Positions 37,073 through 45,369 of a stretch of 64,000 nt of DNA are shown one piece after another; the stretch's first letter is position 1; the number at the start of each line of letters is the position of its first letter. The notes beneath the pieces were generated by a model. It searched no databases, had not been told where the DNA came from, and saw only the letters and a program-made list of their open reading frames with translations. The position numbers and the translations under genes were made by a program. The DNA comes from Nonomuraea rubra (GTDB lineage Bacteria > Actinomycetota > Actinomycetes > Streptosporangiales > Streptosporangiaceae). The stretch covers positions 10,647,001-10,711,000 of the forward strand of contig NZ_JACHMI010000001.1 in assembly GCF_014207985.1 (NCBI RefSeq), in the 5' to 3' direction.

Positions 37073-38168
37073 CGTTCTCAGCATCGACGAGCCGGGCGAG
37101 GTCTGCCTGGTCGAGGAGAAGCTGCCCGACGTGCCCGAGGGCGGCTTCCTGGTGGAGACCGTCTACAGCGGGGTCTCGGCCGGCACCGAGCTGACCTACG
37201 TCAAGGGCACCAACCCCTACCTCACCTCGACGTGGGACCCGGCGCTCGGGCTGTTCCTGGAGGGCTCGCCGTCGGTGTCGTACCCGGTGCGCGGCATCGG
37301 GTACATGCAGGTCGGCAGGGTGGCCGAGACGCGGACGCGGGCCGTGAGCGAGGGCGCGCTGGTCGCGATGTGCTACGGGCACCGCACGGCGTACGTGGCC
37401 GACCCGATGACGGACCGGTTCGTGGAGCTGCCGGGCGACCTCGACCCCATCCTCGGCATCTACGTCGCCCACATGGGCCCCATCTGCGCCAACGGCCTGC
37501 TGCACGCGGCGCACGACCTGCACGGCCCGGCCGTGCGCGACCTCGGCGACGGCGTGCGCGGGCGGCGCGTCGTGGTGGTGGGCGCGGGCGTGGTCGGGCT
37601 GCTGACGGCCCTGTTCGCCGTCTCGGGCGGCGCGGCCGAGGTCGTGGTCGTGGACGAGACCCCGGCCAGGCTGGAGATCGCCGCGGCGCTCGGCGCGAGC
37701 GTGCTGGCCACCGGCGACGACCCCGCCGTCGTGCTCAAGCGCCGCTGGCGGCACGCCCCGAACGACCGCGGCGCGGACGTGGTCTTCCAGTGCCGCGGCC
37801 GGCCCAGGGCGCTGGCGCTCGGGCTACGGCTCCTGCGCCCCCAGGGCACGCTGGTTGACCTGGCCTTCTACACCGACGGCGCCGACGAGGTACGCCTCGG
37901 CGAGGAGTTCCACCACAACGGGCTGACCCTGCGCTGCGCCCAGATCGGCCGGGTGCCGCGCGGCCTGGCCCACGCCTGGGACAGGGAGCGGCTCTCGCAC
38001 GAGACCATCGCCCTGCTCAGGCGGCACGGCGGCCCGCTACGCGAGCACGTGATCACTGATGTCGTCGGCTTTTCTGATGCGCCCCGACTCCTGACCGGAC
38101 TCGCGGCGCGACGGCTTCAGACCGTTCAGGCTGTGCTCCGCGACGATGTCCAGGACGAGGGCGGCTGA
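37059..38168 (+). CDS. BchC-like medium-chain dehydrogenase/reductase
   Basis: MDR-fold oxidoreductase (369 aa) of the zinc-type alcohol dehydrogenase superfamily, with YSGVSAGTELTYVKGTNPYL near the start and the nucleotide-binding VVVVGAGVVGLLTALF. The position that normally carries the catalytic zinc Cys reads SAGTEL, and the four-Cys structural zinc lobe is absent, so a classical zinc mechanism is doubtful. It is 40-50% similar by eye to the gene product at 40142-41170, including the GEEFHHN segment. Cotranscribed with the Gfo/Idh/MocA gene. The last 132 bases overlap the convergent glycosidase gene. Confidence 0.88.
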   Translation: MMTSNVLSIDEPGEVCLVEEKLPDVPEGGFLVETVYSGVSAGTELTYVKGTNPYLTSTWDPALGLFLEGSPSVSYPVRGIGYMQVGRVAETRTRAVSEGALVAMCYGHRTAYVADPMTDRFVELPGDLDPILGIYVAHMGPICANGLLHAAHDLHGPAVRDLGDGVRGRRVVVVGAGVVGLLTALFAVSGGAAEVVVVDETPARLEIAAALGASVLATGDDPAVVLKRRWRHAPNDRGADVVFQCRGRPRALALGLRLLRPQGTLVDLAFYTDGADEVRLGEEFHHNGLTLRCAQIGRVPRGLAHAWDRERLSHETIALLRRHGGPLREHVITDVVGFSDAPRLLTGLAARRLQTVQAVLRDDVQDEGG

Positions 38169-39356
38169 CCAGCTGAAGTCCCGGCAGCCGTGACCGCGCA
38201 GCGTGAGCGGGTTGAAGTACTCGCGGAAGCCCGACAGGCTCACCGAGCGCATCATCGCGTCGGCGAGGGTCCTGGCCAGGTCGGGGCGGCGCTCCCGCAG
38301 CCCCTGCCAGAGCAGCCAGCTCACGTTGACCCAGCTCGGGCCGCGCCAGTAGCGGGCCGGGTCGAACTCGGGCGCGTCCAGGGCGTAGCTGGGCAGCGGC
38401 ATGTCGTTCAGCCCGAACCGGTCGATCGCCGTCCCGATCAGCGCGTCGGCGACCTCGGGCGGCAGCCCGGGGAGCATCAGCGGCGTCAGGCCCGCCGCGC
38501 TGCTGGAGTGGATCAGGGTGCCGCTGTGCATGTCGCGCGGCTGGAAGAGCTTGCCGTCGAAGAGGTGCGCCACCATGGCCGCGGTGACCGCCTCGGCCTC
38601 GCGGTGGTGCGGCTCCGGGTCCAGGCCGAGCTCCTGGGCGATCGTGGCCAGCGTCGACTCGGCCAGGCCGTACGCGGCGTTGAACAGCGGGTCCTCGACG
38701 TGGAACGCGCCGGGCTCGCGGTAGCCGGACTCGCGGTAGGCCTGGGCCAGCTCGACGTACTGGACGTAGTCGCGGTCGGTGGGCCGCTCGTCGGCGCTGA
38801 CCGTCTGCAGGTCCCTGCGCACGAACCCGGTGGCGGTCGCTTGCACGGCGGCCAGCGGCAGGTCCCAGGCCGGGCTGTTGTCCATGCCCGACTCCCAGGG
38901 GTGCACGATCGAGATCAGCCCCTCGGCGGAGCGGCGCTGGTCACGCAGGAAGTCCTGCTGCGCCACCAGGCGGGGGTAGATCCGGCGCAGGAACGCCTGG
39001 TCGGGCTCGGCCTGGTACGTCTTCCACGCGGCCAGCGCGTGCACGGGGGGCTGCACGATGCCGGAGGTCCGCGCCCCGGAGGGTGCCGCCGCCCGCCAGA
39101 AATCGGAGCTGGGGAAGTAGGCGTCCTCCGGCACCCGCGGGTTGAAGACGATGTGCGGCACCCGGCCGTCGTACCACTGGGCCCCGAACAGGCTCAGCAG
39201 CTCTGTCCGGGCCCGGCGCGGCGACCAGCGGGCGTTGCCGATCGCGATGAACGCGGAGTCCCAGCTCCACTGGTGGGGATAGAGGCGACGGGAGGGAACC
39301 GTGTAACTGCCGTCCCAGTTGCTGACCAGGACGCGCACGGCGTCGCGGAGGATCAT
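38037..39356 (-). CDS. GH63-type glycoside hydrolase (glucosylglycerate/mannosylglycerate hydrolase-like)
   Basis: A 439-aa (alpha/alpha)6-barrel hydrolase without signal peptide, hence cytoplasmic. LYPHQWSWDSAFIAIG, AQWYDGRVPHIVF, WESGMDNSPAWD, FDPARYWRGPSWVNVSWLL and REYFNPLT match the pattern of bacterial glucosylglycerate and mannosylglycerate hydrolases of GH63. The Asp of ESGMDNSP and the Glu of REYF are the probable catalytic acids. ATG 39356 overlaps the stop of the epimerase gene upstream (ATGA). Third gene of a dehydrogenase-epimerase-glycosidase operon. Glucosylglycerate is an attractive substrate because gpgS is 2 kb away, but other alpha-glucosides are possible. Confidence 0.85.
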   Translation of the reverse strand: MILRDAVRVLVSNWDGSYTVPSRRLYPHQWSWDSAFIAIGNARWSPRRARTELLSLFGAQWYDGRVPHIVFNPRVPEDAYFPSSDFWRAAAPSGARTSGIVQPPVHALAAWKTYQAEPDQAFLRRIYPRLVAQQDFLRDQRRSAEGLISIVHPWESGMDNSPAWDLPLAAVQATATGFVRRDLQTVSADERPTDRDYVQYVELAQAYRESGYREPGAFHVEDPLFNAAYGLAESTLATIAQELGLDPEPHHREAEAVTAAMVAHLFDGKLFQPRDMHSGTLIHSSSAAGLTPLMLPGLPPEVADALIGTAIDRFGLNDMPLPSYALDAPEFDPARYWRGPSWVNVSWLLWQGLRERRPDLARTLADAMMRSVSLSGFREYFNPLTLRGHGCRDFSWSAALVLDIVAEHSLNGLKPSRRESGQESGRIRKADDISDHVLA

Positions 39357-40138
39357 AGATACTTCCTCACGAATGCTGCGGTTTGGGGGAGAACGATCTC
39401 GGGCTCGCCGCGGAGCCGGCACTCCAGGGCGAGGTAACCGTCGTAGCCGACGGCGTCGAGCGTGGCGAGCTGCGCGCCCCAGTCGAGGTGCCCGGTGCCC
39501 GGCTGGTTCCTGTTCGACTCGCTGATCTGCATGTGCGCGAGGTACGGGGCCGCGTCGATCAGCGCGCGGCAGGGGTCGTCCTCCTCGATGTTCATGTGGT
39601 AGGTGTCGCCGACGACCCTGATGGAGTCCATGGCGCAGTACGAGACGGCCTCGGCCAGCGTGTTGACCATGTGGTTCTCGTACCGGTTGAGCGGCTCCAG
39701 CATGATCAGCACGCCGTTGCGGTGCGCGTGCTCGCCGAGGATGCCCAGCGCCTCGGCCAGCACCTCGCGGTCCTCCTCGGGGCTGCGCGGCGGCTCGAAC
39801 GGCGGCAGGCGGCGGGAGAACTGCCCCCAGGACGCGGGCGTCATGACGCCGATCCCGCCCAGCTCGGCGATGACCGTGAGCTGGGAGCGGAGCTGCTGGA
39901 TGGCGTCCTTGCGCTTGGCGGGGTCGAAGTCGCCGATGAAGTGCGGCATGTCCACGCACACCGTCGGCATCTCCACGCCGTCGGCCAGTGCCCGCTTGAG
40001 CTCCGTCAGGCGGCCCGCGAAGTGGAAGTCGCCCTTGCCGCGCAGCTCGATGGCGTCGAAGCCGGCATCGAGGGCGAACGCGAACTTCTCCTGCAGCGAG
40101 CGACCGGGCAGAAGCTGCTCCTGTACGGCGAGCTTCAC
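39353..40138 (-). CDS. TIM-barrel sugar epimerase (D-tagatose/D-psicose 3-epimerase-like)
   Basis: A 261-aa xylose-isomerase-like barrel. The metal and substrate residues of ketose 3-epimerases are visible: MLEPLNRYE (Glu), VGDTYHMNIEEDDP (Asp and His), AHMQISESNRNQPGTGHLDW (His and Arg) and LALECRL (Glu). GTG 40138 follows GAGGAG. Three bases separate it from the dehydrogenase upstream, and it overlaps the glycosidase downstream. It probably epimerises a ketose or keto-sugar produced by the dehydrogenases of the locus. Confidence 0.88.
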   Translation of the reverse strand: MKLAVQEQLLPGRSLQEKFAFALDAGFDAIELRGKGDFHFAGRLTELKRALADGVEMPTVCVDMPHFIGDFDPAKRKDAIQQLRSQLTVIAELGGIGVMTPASWGQFSRRLPPFEPPRSPEEDREVLAEALGILGEHAHRNGVLIMLEPLNRYENHMVNTLAEAVSYCAMDSIRVVGDTYHMNIEEDDPCRALIDAAPYLAHMQISESNRNQPGTGHLDWGAQLATLDAVGYDGYLALECRLRGEPEIVLPQTAAFVRKYL

Positions 40139-40141
40139 TGT

Positions 40142-41170
40142 TTACTCCTCAAATTGGAAGACGAGCTGGAGCACCTCGGACTGGTGCTTGTCGAGCAGGT
40201 CGAAGGCCTCGGCGGCCTGGTCCACGGGCATGACGTGGCTGACGAGCTCGCGGGCGTCGACCTCTCCGCGGTGCACGAGCTCCATGAACGTGAGCTGCAG
40301 CCGCTCGACGTCCCACCGGTGCGCCAGCCACGAGGCGACGCCGCCGATCTGCGAGGAGACGAGCTGGACCTGGTTGTGGTGGAACTCCTCGCCGAGCCGC
40401 AGCCCGATGCCGTCGCCCTGGTAGAACCCGGCGGCCACGACGCGGCCGCCCTTGCGGACGGTCCTGATCGCCTCGTGCAGGCCGAGGTGGCTGCCGCTGA
40501 GCTCGATGACGGTGTCGGCGCCCACGACGCGCTTGCGCATGAACTCGGCGACCGACCCGGAGGCCACGTCGAACGTCTCGGCCGCGCCGAACTTCCTGGC
40601 CAGCTCCAGCCGGTCGGGGATGGCGTCGGCGGCGACCACGCGGGCGCCGCTGAGCACGGCCAGCCGGGTGGCGAGCAGCCCGATGACGCCCTGGCCGAAG
40701 ATCGCGATCTGGTCGCCCAGGTGCACGTCGGCGGCGTGCACGGCGTTCAGCGCGATGGCGCCCACGCGGGCGAAGACGCCGGTCAGGGGGTCGGCGCCGG
40801 GCGGCAGGACGTGGCCGACGAGCTTCTCGGCCGGGAGGACGGCCTCGGCGCGGTGGCCCCAGATGCCCCACACCAGACTGCCGACCGGCGGGTCGGCCAC
40901 ATCGGGCGCGGCCTCCACCACCTCGCCGACTTCCTGGTAGCCCCAGCCACTGAGTGGGTAGGCATGCGTCTGGCCCTCGACGAAGAGCCGGCGCTCGAGG
41001 TCCCACTTGCGAGTGAGATACGGGTTGGTGCCGCGGTAGGCGGTCAGTTCGGTGCCCGCTGAGACTCCTGAATAGAGAGTGCGAACTCGCACTGTGCCCG
41101 GCTCGAGCTCGGCGGGCGACTCCAGGCTGACGCGGACATGGCCTGGCTCTTCGAAGGTGATGACGCGCAT
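40142..41170 (-). CDS. Cysteine-free BchC-like medium-chain dehydrogenase/reductase
   Basis: MDR-fold oxidoreductase (342 aa), paralogue of 37059-38168 (LYSGVSAGTELTAYRGTNPY, IAIFGQGVIGLLATRLAVL, GEEFHHNQVQL). The protein contains no cysteine at all, so it cannot bind zinc in the usual Cys/His way. ATG 41170 gives the family N-terminus; GTG 41179 is in frame, and neither has a good ribosome site, so translation may be leaderless. First gene of a three-gene operon with the epimerase and glycosidase. TTTGTTTGAT lies 22 bases upstream. Confidence 0.88.
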   Translation of the reverse strand: MRVITFEEPGHVRVSLESPAELEPGTVRVRTLYSGVSAGTELTAYRGTNPYLTRKWDLERRLFVEGQTHAYPLSGWGYQEVGEVVEAAPDVADPPVGSLVWGIWGHRAEAVLPAEKLVGHVLPPGADPLTGVFARVGAIALNAVHAADVHLGDQIAIFGQGVIGLLATRLAVLSGARVVAADAIPDRLELARKFGAAETFDVASGSVAEFMRKRVVGADTVIELSGSHLGLHEAIRTVRKGGRVVAAGFYQGDGIGLRLGEEFHHNQVQLVSSQIGGVASWLAHRWDVERLQLTFMELVHRGEVDARELVSHVMPVDQAAEAFDLLDKHQSEVLQLVFQFEE

Positions 41171-41191
41171 TCCCCACACTTACGCTTTTTG

Positions 41192-41201
41192 ATCAAACAA
41201 A
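41192..41201 (-). promoter_or_regulatory. Shared 10-mer TTTGTTTGAT, copy 2
   Basis: Second copy, on the minus strand, in the 113-base divergent space between the dehydrogenase and the second isomerase gene. It overlaps a perfect 10-bp palindrome TTTGATCAAA. Same motif as at 36078-36087. Candidate site for the ROK regulator encoded at the end of this locus. Confidence 0.5.
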
Positions 41202-41283
41202 AGTCGAAGATTTAGCGTTACCTTGCACACGATAGTTGCGCTCGTAACACGCTTAAGTCTACGACTTCCGTCGGAGGTGACAG

Positions 41284-42171
41284 ATGAAATTGGGGTTTCT
41301 GACAGCGTGTCTTCCGGAAAGCGACCTTACCGACATTGCTCGCTGGGCCGCTACCCAGGGCTTCGAGGCCCTGGAAGTGGCCGGCTGGCCGGATCCGGAT
41401 GACCGAAATCACATCAGAGTGGATCGTTTCGACGACGTCGAACGCGAACGAGTCCGGCGAATCTTCGCGGAGACCGGGCTGACGCTTTCCTCGATCGCCT
41501 ACTACGAGAACAATCTCCACCCTACGACAGGGAAGGAAGTGAACGCGCACGTCAGACGGTGTATCGAGGCCGCCGCGGCACTGGGCTGCCCGACGGTCGG
41601 CACGTTCGTGGGCCGCGATCCGGGGCTGCCGGTCCGGGAGAACCTGGCCCGGGCGACCGACGTCTTCGGCCCTCTCGTCGAGTACGCCCGGCAGCACGGC
41701 GTCGAGATCGTCATCGAGAACTGCGTGATGAAAAGCTGGCATCCCGATGGATATCCCGGCAATTTGGCCTACTCGCCCGAACTATGGGAATGGATGTTCT
41801 CATTGGGCCTCAAGCTCAACTACGACCCGTCCCATCTGGTGGCGCTCGGGATCGATCCGGTCGAGGCGCTGACCCCGTACCTGGACGGCATCGCGCACGT
41901 CCAGGCGAAGGACACGCAGTTCCTTCCCGGAAAGATCAACCACTACGGCTTTTACGGCCCGATAAGCGGAGAAAAGGGGTGGTACCGCTTCCGCGTGCCG
42001 GGGCTGGGGCAGATCGACTGGACCCGCGTGATCGACGCGCTCTACGAGGGCGGTTACGACGGCGTGGTCTCCGTCGAACACGAGGACGCCGTCTGGAGCG
42101 GAAGCACGGAGAGGGTACAGACCGGTCTCGGTATCGCCTACCGCACGTTGCGGTCTCTTGTCCACGGGTAA
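41284..42171 (+). CDS. Sugar phosphate isomerase/epimerase (AP endonuclease 2 fold)
   Basis: A 295-aa TIM barrel of the xylose-isomerase-like superfamily. Metal-site candidates are the Glu of IVIENCVM, the Asp/His of NYDPSHLVAL, the His of AHVQAKDTQ and the Glu of VSVEHED. It differs strongly from the epimerase at 39353-40138, so the two have separate roles. Relatives include inosose dehydratase/isomerase and the enzymes that cleave 3-keto-glycosides. ATG 41284 follows GGAGGTGACAG. First gene of the importer operon of the locus. The first 500 bases are relatively AT-rich. Confidence 0.86.
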   Translation: MKLGFLTACLPESDLTDIARWAATQGFEALEVAGWPDPDDRNHIRVDRFDDVERERVRRIFAETGLTLSSIAYYENNLHPTTGKEVNAHVRRCIEAAAALGCPTVGTFVGRDPGLPVRENLARATDVFGPLVEYARQHGVEIVIENCVMKSWHPDGYPGNLAYSPELWEWMFSLGLKLNYDPSHLVALGIDPVEALTPYLDGIAHVQAKDTQFLPGKINHYGFYGPISGEKGWYRFRVPGLGQIDWTRVIDALYEGGYDGVVSVEHEDAVWSGSTERVQTGLGIAYRTLRSLVHG

Positions 42172-42204
42172 AGGGCGGCATATCCCCAACCAGAGGAGCG
42201 TGCC

Positions 42205-43572
42205 ATGCCGACGAAGGTAACCGCCGTCCTCTCTGTCGCCCTGCTCACCGCCGCCTCCCTGACGGCCTGCGGGGACGGCGGTGGCGAGCAGCCGTCGAAC
42301 GAGATCACCGTCTGGACCGAGGAGAACCTCGAGGACCGGATGGCGGTGCAGAACACGATCGTCGCCGAGTTCACCCAGAAGACCGGGATCAAGGTGAAGC
42401 TGGTCGGCGTCGCCGAGGACCAGTTCAGCCAGACCCTCACCGCGGCCGCGGCGGCCGACGACCTGCCCGACGTCATCGGGGCCCTGCCGCTGGCCTCCAT
42501 CCGCGAGATGGAGGCCAACGAGCTGCTCGACACCGAGACGCCCGGCAGGATCGTCGACCAGCTCGGCCGCGACACGTTCTCGCCGCGCGCGCTGGAGCTC
42601 GACACCTCCGGCGGGAAGCTGCTGGCGGTGCCGAGCGACGGGTGGGCGCAGCTCATCCTGTACCGCAAGGACCTGTTCGAGAAGGCGGGGCTGCAGCCGC
42701 CGGACACGTACGAGGCGCTGCGGGCGGCGGCCGAGAAGCTGAACACGGGCGGGGTCGCGGGCATCACGCTGGCGATCGCGCCGAAGGACTCGTTCACCGC
42801 GCAGAGCTTCGAGCACATCGCGCAGGCGAACGGGTGCCAGCTCGTCGACAATTCCGGAAATGTCGCCCTGGACTCGCCGCAGTGCGCGCGGGCCTTCGAG
42901 TTCTACGCCGACCTGGCGAAGAACTACTCGGTCAAGGGCAAGCAGGACGTCGACTCGACCAGGGCCACCTACTTCTCGGGCAAGGCGGCCATGATGATCT
43001 GGTCGTCGTTCATCCTCGACGAGATGGCCGGGCTGCGCAAGGACGCGCTGCCGAGCTGCCAGGAGTGCCGCGAGGACCCCGAGTGGCTGGCGAAGAACAC
43101 CGGCGTGGTCACGGCGCTGAAGGGGCCCGACGGGAGCGCACCCGCACAGTACGGCGAGATCGTCTCCTGGGCGATCACCCGCGACGCCGCCACCGACCCG
43201 GCGAGCACGTTCGTCTCCTACATGATGAACGAGGGGTACGAGCGCTGGATCGGGATGGCGCCCGAGGGCAAGTTCCCCACCCGCAGGGGCTTCGAGGACA
43301 GGTGGAACAAGCTGCCCGCCGGCGTCGACTCCAAGAAGCCGCTGGCCGACGTCTACCCGGCCGACGTGCTGGAGGCGCTGCGCAAGAGCCCTGACACCTT
43401 CGCCCGGTGGGGTATCCCGCAGGGCCAGGGCAAGCTGGTCGGCGCCACGATGGGCGAGCTGCCCGTGCCCAAGGCGCTGAGCGCGGTCGCCGACGGCTCG
43501 CTGACCCCGCAGGCCGCCGCGGCCCAGGCCAAGGCGGACGTGGAGTCGATCAAGCGCGGGATCCGGCAGTGA
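42205..43572 (+). CDS. Sugar ABC transporter substrate-binding lipoprotein
   Basis: Extracytoplasmic sugar receptor (455 aa). The lipoprotein signal ends SLTACGDG, followed by a family-1 binding fold (ITVWTEENLEDRM, then PSDGWAQLILYRKDLFEKAGL). Four cysteines in the mature part (NGCQLV, PQCARAF, SCQECRED) may form disulfides. GTGA overlap with the first permease shows tight coupling. Its ligand is presumably the glycoside degraded by the enzymes of this locus. Confidence 0.93.
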   Translation: MPTKVTAVLSVALLTAASLTACGDGGGEQPSNEITVWTEENLEDRMAVQNTIVAEFTQKTGIKVKLVGVAEDQFSQTLTAAAAADDLPDVIGALPLASIREMEANELLDTETPGRIVDQLGRDTFSPRALELDTSGGKLLAVPSDGWAQLILYRKDLFEKAGLQPPDTYEALRAAAEKLNTGGVAGITLAIAPKDSFTAQSFEHIAQANGCQLVDNSGNVALDSPQCARAFEFYADLAKNYSVKGKQDVDSTRATYFSGKAAMMIWSSFILDEMAGLRKDALPSCQECREDPEWLAKNTGVVTALKGPDGSAPAQYGEIVSWAITRDAATDPASTFVSYMMNEGYERWIGMAPEGKFPTRRGFEDRWNKLPAGVDSKKPLADVYPADVLEALRKSPDTFARWGIPQGQGKLVGATMGELPVPKALSAVADGSLTPQAAAAQAKADVESIKRGIRQ

Positions 43573-44534
43573 CGGCGACCGCGCGCAGGCCGCAGGCGCC
43601 GCAACACCGCAGGCCCCCGCGGCGCGGGCGGACGCTGCGCGAGCAGGAGGGCCGCGCCGGGCTGGCCCTCATCTCCCCCACGCTGATCATCACGCTGGTC
43701 GTGGTGGTGCTGCCGCTGCTGTGGGCGATCATGCTGGCGTTCCAGGACGCGCGGCTGATCAACATCCGGCGCGTGGGCGTCTTCGGGCACTACACGCTGG
43801 AGAACTTCACCTACGTCATGTCCGAGCCCGGCTTCTGGTCGTCCCTGGTCAACACGCTCGTCTACACCGTCGCGGGCACGGCGCTGTCGATCGCGATCGG
43901 GCTGGTCACGGCGCTGGCGCTGCGTGACAGGTTCAGGGGCAGGACCCTGGTGCGGGCCTCGATCCTGATCCCGTACGTGGCTCCGGTGGTGGCCGTGGCG
44001 TTCCTGTGGGAGACGATGCTCAACCCGCAGTACGGCATCGTCAACACCTGGCTGAGCGAGCCGATCGCGTTCCTCACCCAGGCCAGGGGCGAGTTCCTGG
44101 GCCTCCAGGTGCCGGTGGCGCTGCTCACGGTGATCGCGTTCGAGGCGTGGCGGTACTTCCCGTTCGCCTTCCTGTTCATCCTGGCCCGCCTGCAGGCGCT
44201 GCCCGCCGAGCTGGACGAGGCCGCGGTGGTCGACGGCGCCACGCCCACCCAGCGCTTCCGGTACGTGATCATGCCGCAGCTGTGGCGGATCATCGCGCTG
44301 CTGTCGGTGCTGCGGTTCGTGTTCACCTTCACCAAGTTCGACGACGTCTACCTGCTGACCGGCGGCGGGGCCGGCACCGAGGTCGTCAGCGTGCGCGTCT
44401 ACAACTTCCTGACCTCGCGCGACGACATCGGCGCCTCCGCGGCGCAGGCCATCGTGCTGGCCGTCTTCCTGGTGGTCTTCCTGGTCATCTACCTGAGGTT
44501 CTTCGCGGGAGGTGAGCGCGATGACCAGAGATAG
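43569..44534 (+). CDS. Sugar ABC transporter permease (MalF-like)
   Basis: Membrane subunit (321 aa), with a basic cytoplasmic N-terminus and six membrane segments. The EAA loop, ELDEAAVVDGATPTQRFRYV, docks the ATPase. GTG 43569 overlaps the binding-protein stop. It ends 14 bases inside the next permease gene. No large extracytoplasmic insert is present, unlike the permease at 6030-7412. Confidence 0.94.
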   Translation: MTATARRPQAPQHRRPPRRGRTLREQEGRAGLALISPTLIITLVVVVLPLLWAIMLAFQDARLINIRRVGVFGHYTLENFTYVMSEPGFWSSLVNTLVYTVAGTALSIAIGLVTALALRDRFRGRTLVRASILIPYVAPVVAVAFLWETMLNPQYGIVNTWLSEPIAFLTQARGEFLGLQVPVALLTVIAFEAWRYFPFAFLFILARLQALPAELDEAAVVDGATPTQRFRYVIMPQLWRIIALLSVLRFVFTFTKFDDVYLLTGGGAGTEVVSVRVYNFLTSRDDIGASAAQAIVLAVFLVVFLVIYLRFFAGGERDDQR

Positions 44535-45366
44535 GTTCGAGCGGGGCCTGCTCAGGGTGCTCAGGCCGCTGGTGATCGCCTTCCTCTTCCTGATCACCGC
44601 GTTCCCGTTCTTCTACATGGTGATGTTGTCGGTACGCGACATCCAGGAGCTCATCCTGGAGCCGGGCTCGCTCTGGCCGCGCAGCTTCACCCTGGACACC
44701 TACGTGAACGTGCTGACCCGGCAGGGCTTCCTGACCTTCCTCGGCAACAGCGCGATCATCGCGGTCTCCTCGGTGGCGGTCACGCTGCTGATCTCGATCC
44801 CGGGCGCGTACGCGGTGGCGCGGCTGCGCTTCTTCGGCCGCCGCCAGGTGCACTTCCTCTTCCTCGCGGTGTACCTGTTCCCGGCGATCGTGCTGGCCAT
44901 CCCGCTGTTCGTGCTCTTCACCATGATCGGGCTGCGGGGGTCCCTGATCGGACTGATCCTCGTGTATATCGCGCAAACGGTGCCTGTCACGGTATACATG
45001 CTCCGCAACTACTTCGAGACCGTGCCGCAGAGCGTGGAGGAAGCGGCGGCGATCGACGGGTGCACGAGGTTGTCGACCATCTGGCGCGTGGTGCTGCCGC
45101 TGTCCAAGCCCGCGCTGATGGCCACCGGCCTCTACGCGTTCATGATCGCCTGGAACGAGTTCCTGTTCGCCCTGCTCTTCCTGGTGGAGAGAAGGGAGAG
45201 CTGGACGGTGTCCCTGGGGCTCTCTCAGCTCGCGGGGAGCATAGAGATCCCGACGACGGTCCTGATGGCAGGATCGGTGGTGCTCACGCTGCCCATCGTG
45301 ATCGTGTTCTTCGCCAGCGAGCGCCTGCTGACGGAGGGCCTCACCGCAGGAGCGGAGAAGGGATAG
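44521..45366 (+). CDS. Sugar ABC transporter permease (MalG-like)
   Basis: Second membrane subunit (281 aa) with six segments and the EAA loop SVEEAAAIDGCTRLSTIWRV. ATG 44521 is selected because GGGAGG lies eight bases upstream; GTG 44512 is inside that site. It is followed after three bases by the ROK regulator. As in the first importer of the window, no ATPase gene is present, implying a shared MsiK-type ATPase. Confidence 0.94.
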   Translation: MTRDRFERGLLRVLRPLVIAFLFLITAFPFFYMVMLSVRDIQELILEPGSLWPRSFTLDTYVNVLTRQGFLTFLGNSAIIAVSSVAVTLLISIPGAYAVARLRFFGRRQVHFLFLAVYLFPAIVLAIPLFVLFTMIGLRGSLIGLILVYIAQTVPVTVYMLRNYFETVPQSVEEAAAIDGCTRLSTIWRVVLPLSKPALMATGLYAFMIAWNEFLFALLFLVERRESWTVSLGLSQLAGSIEIPTTVLMAGSVVLTLPIVIVFFASERLLTEGLTAGAEKG

Positions 45367-45369
45367 ACC

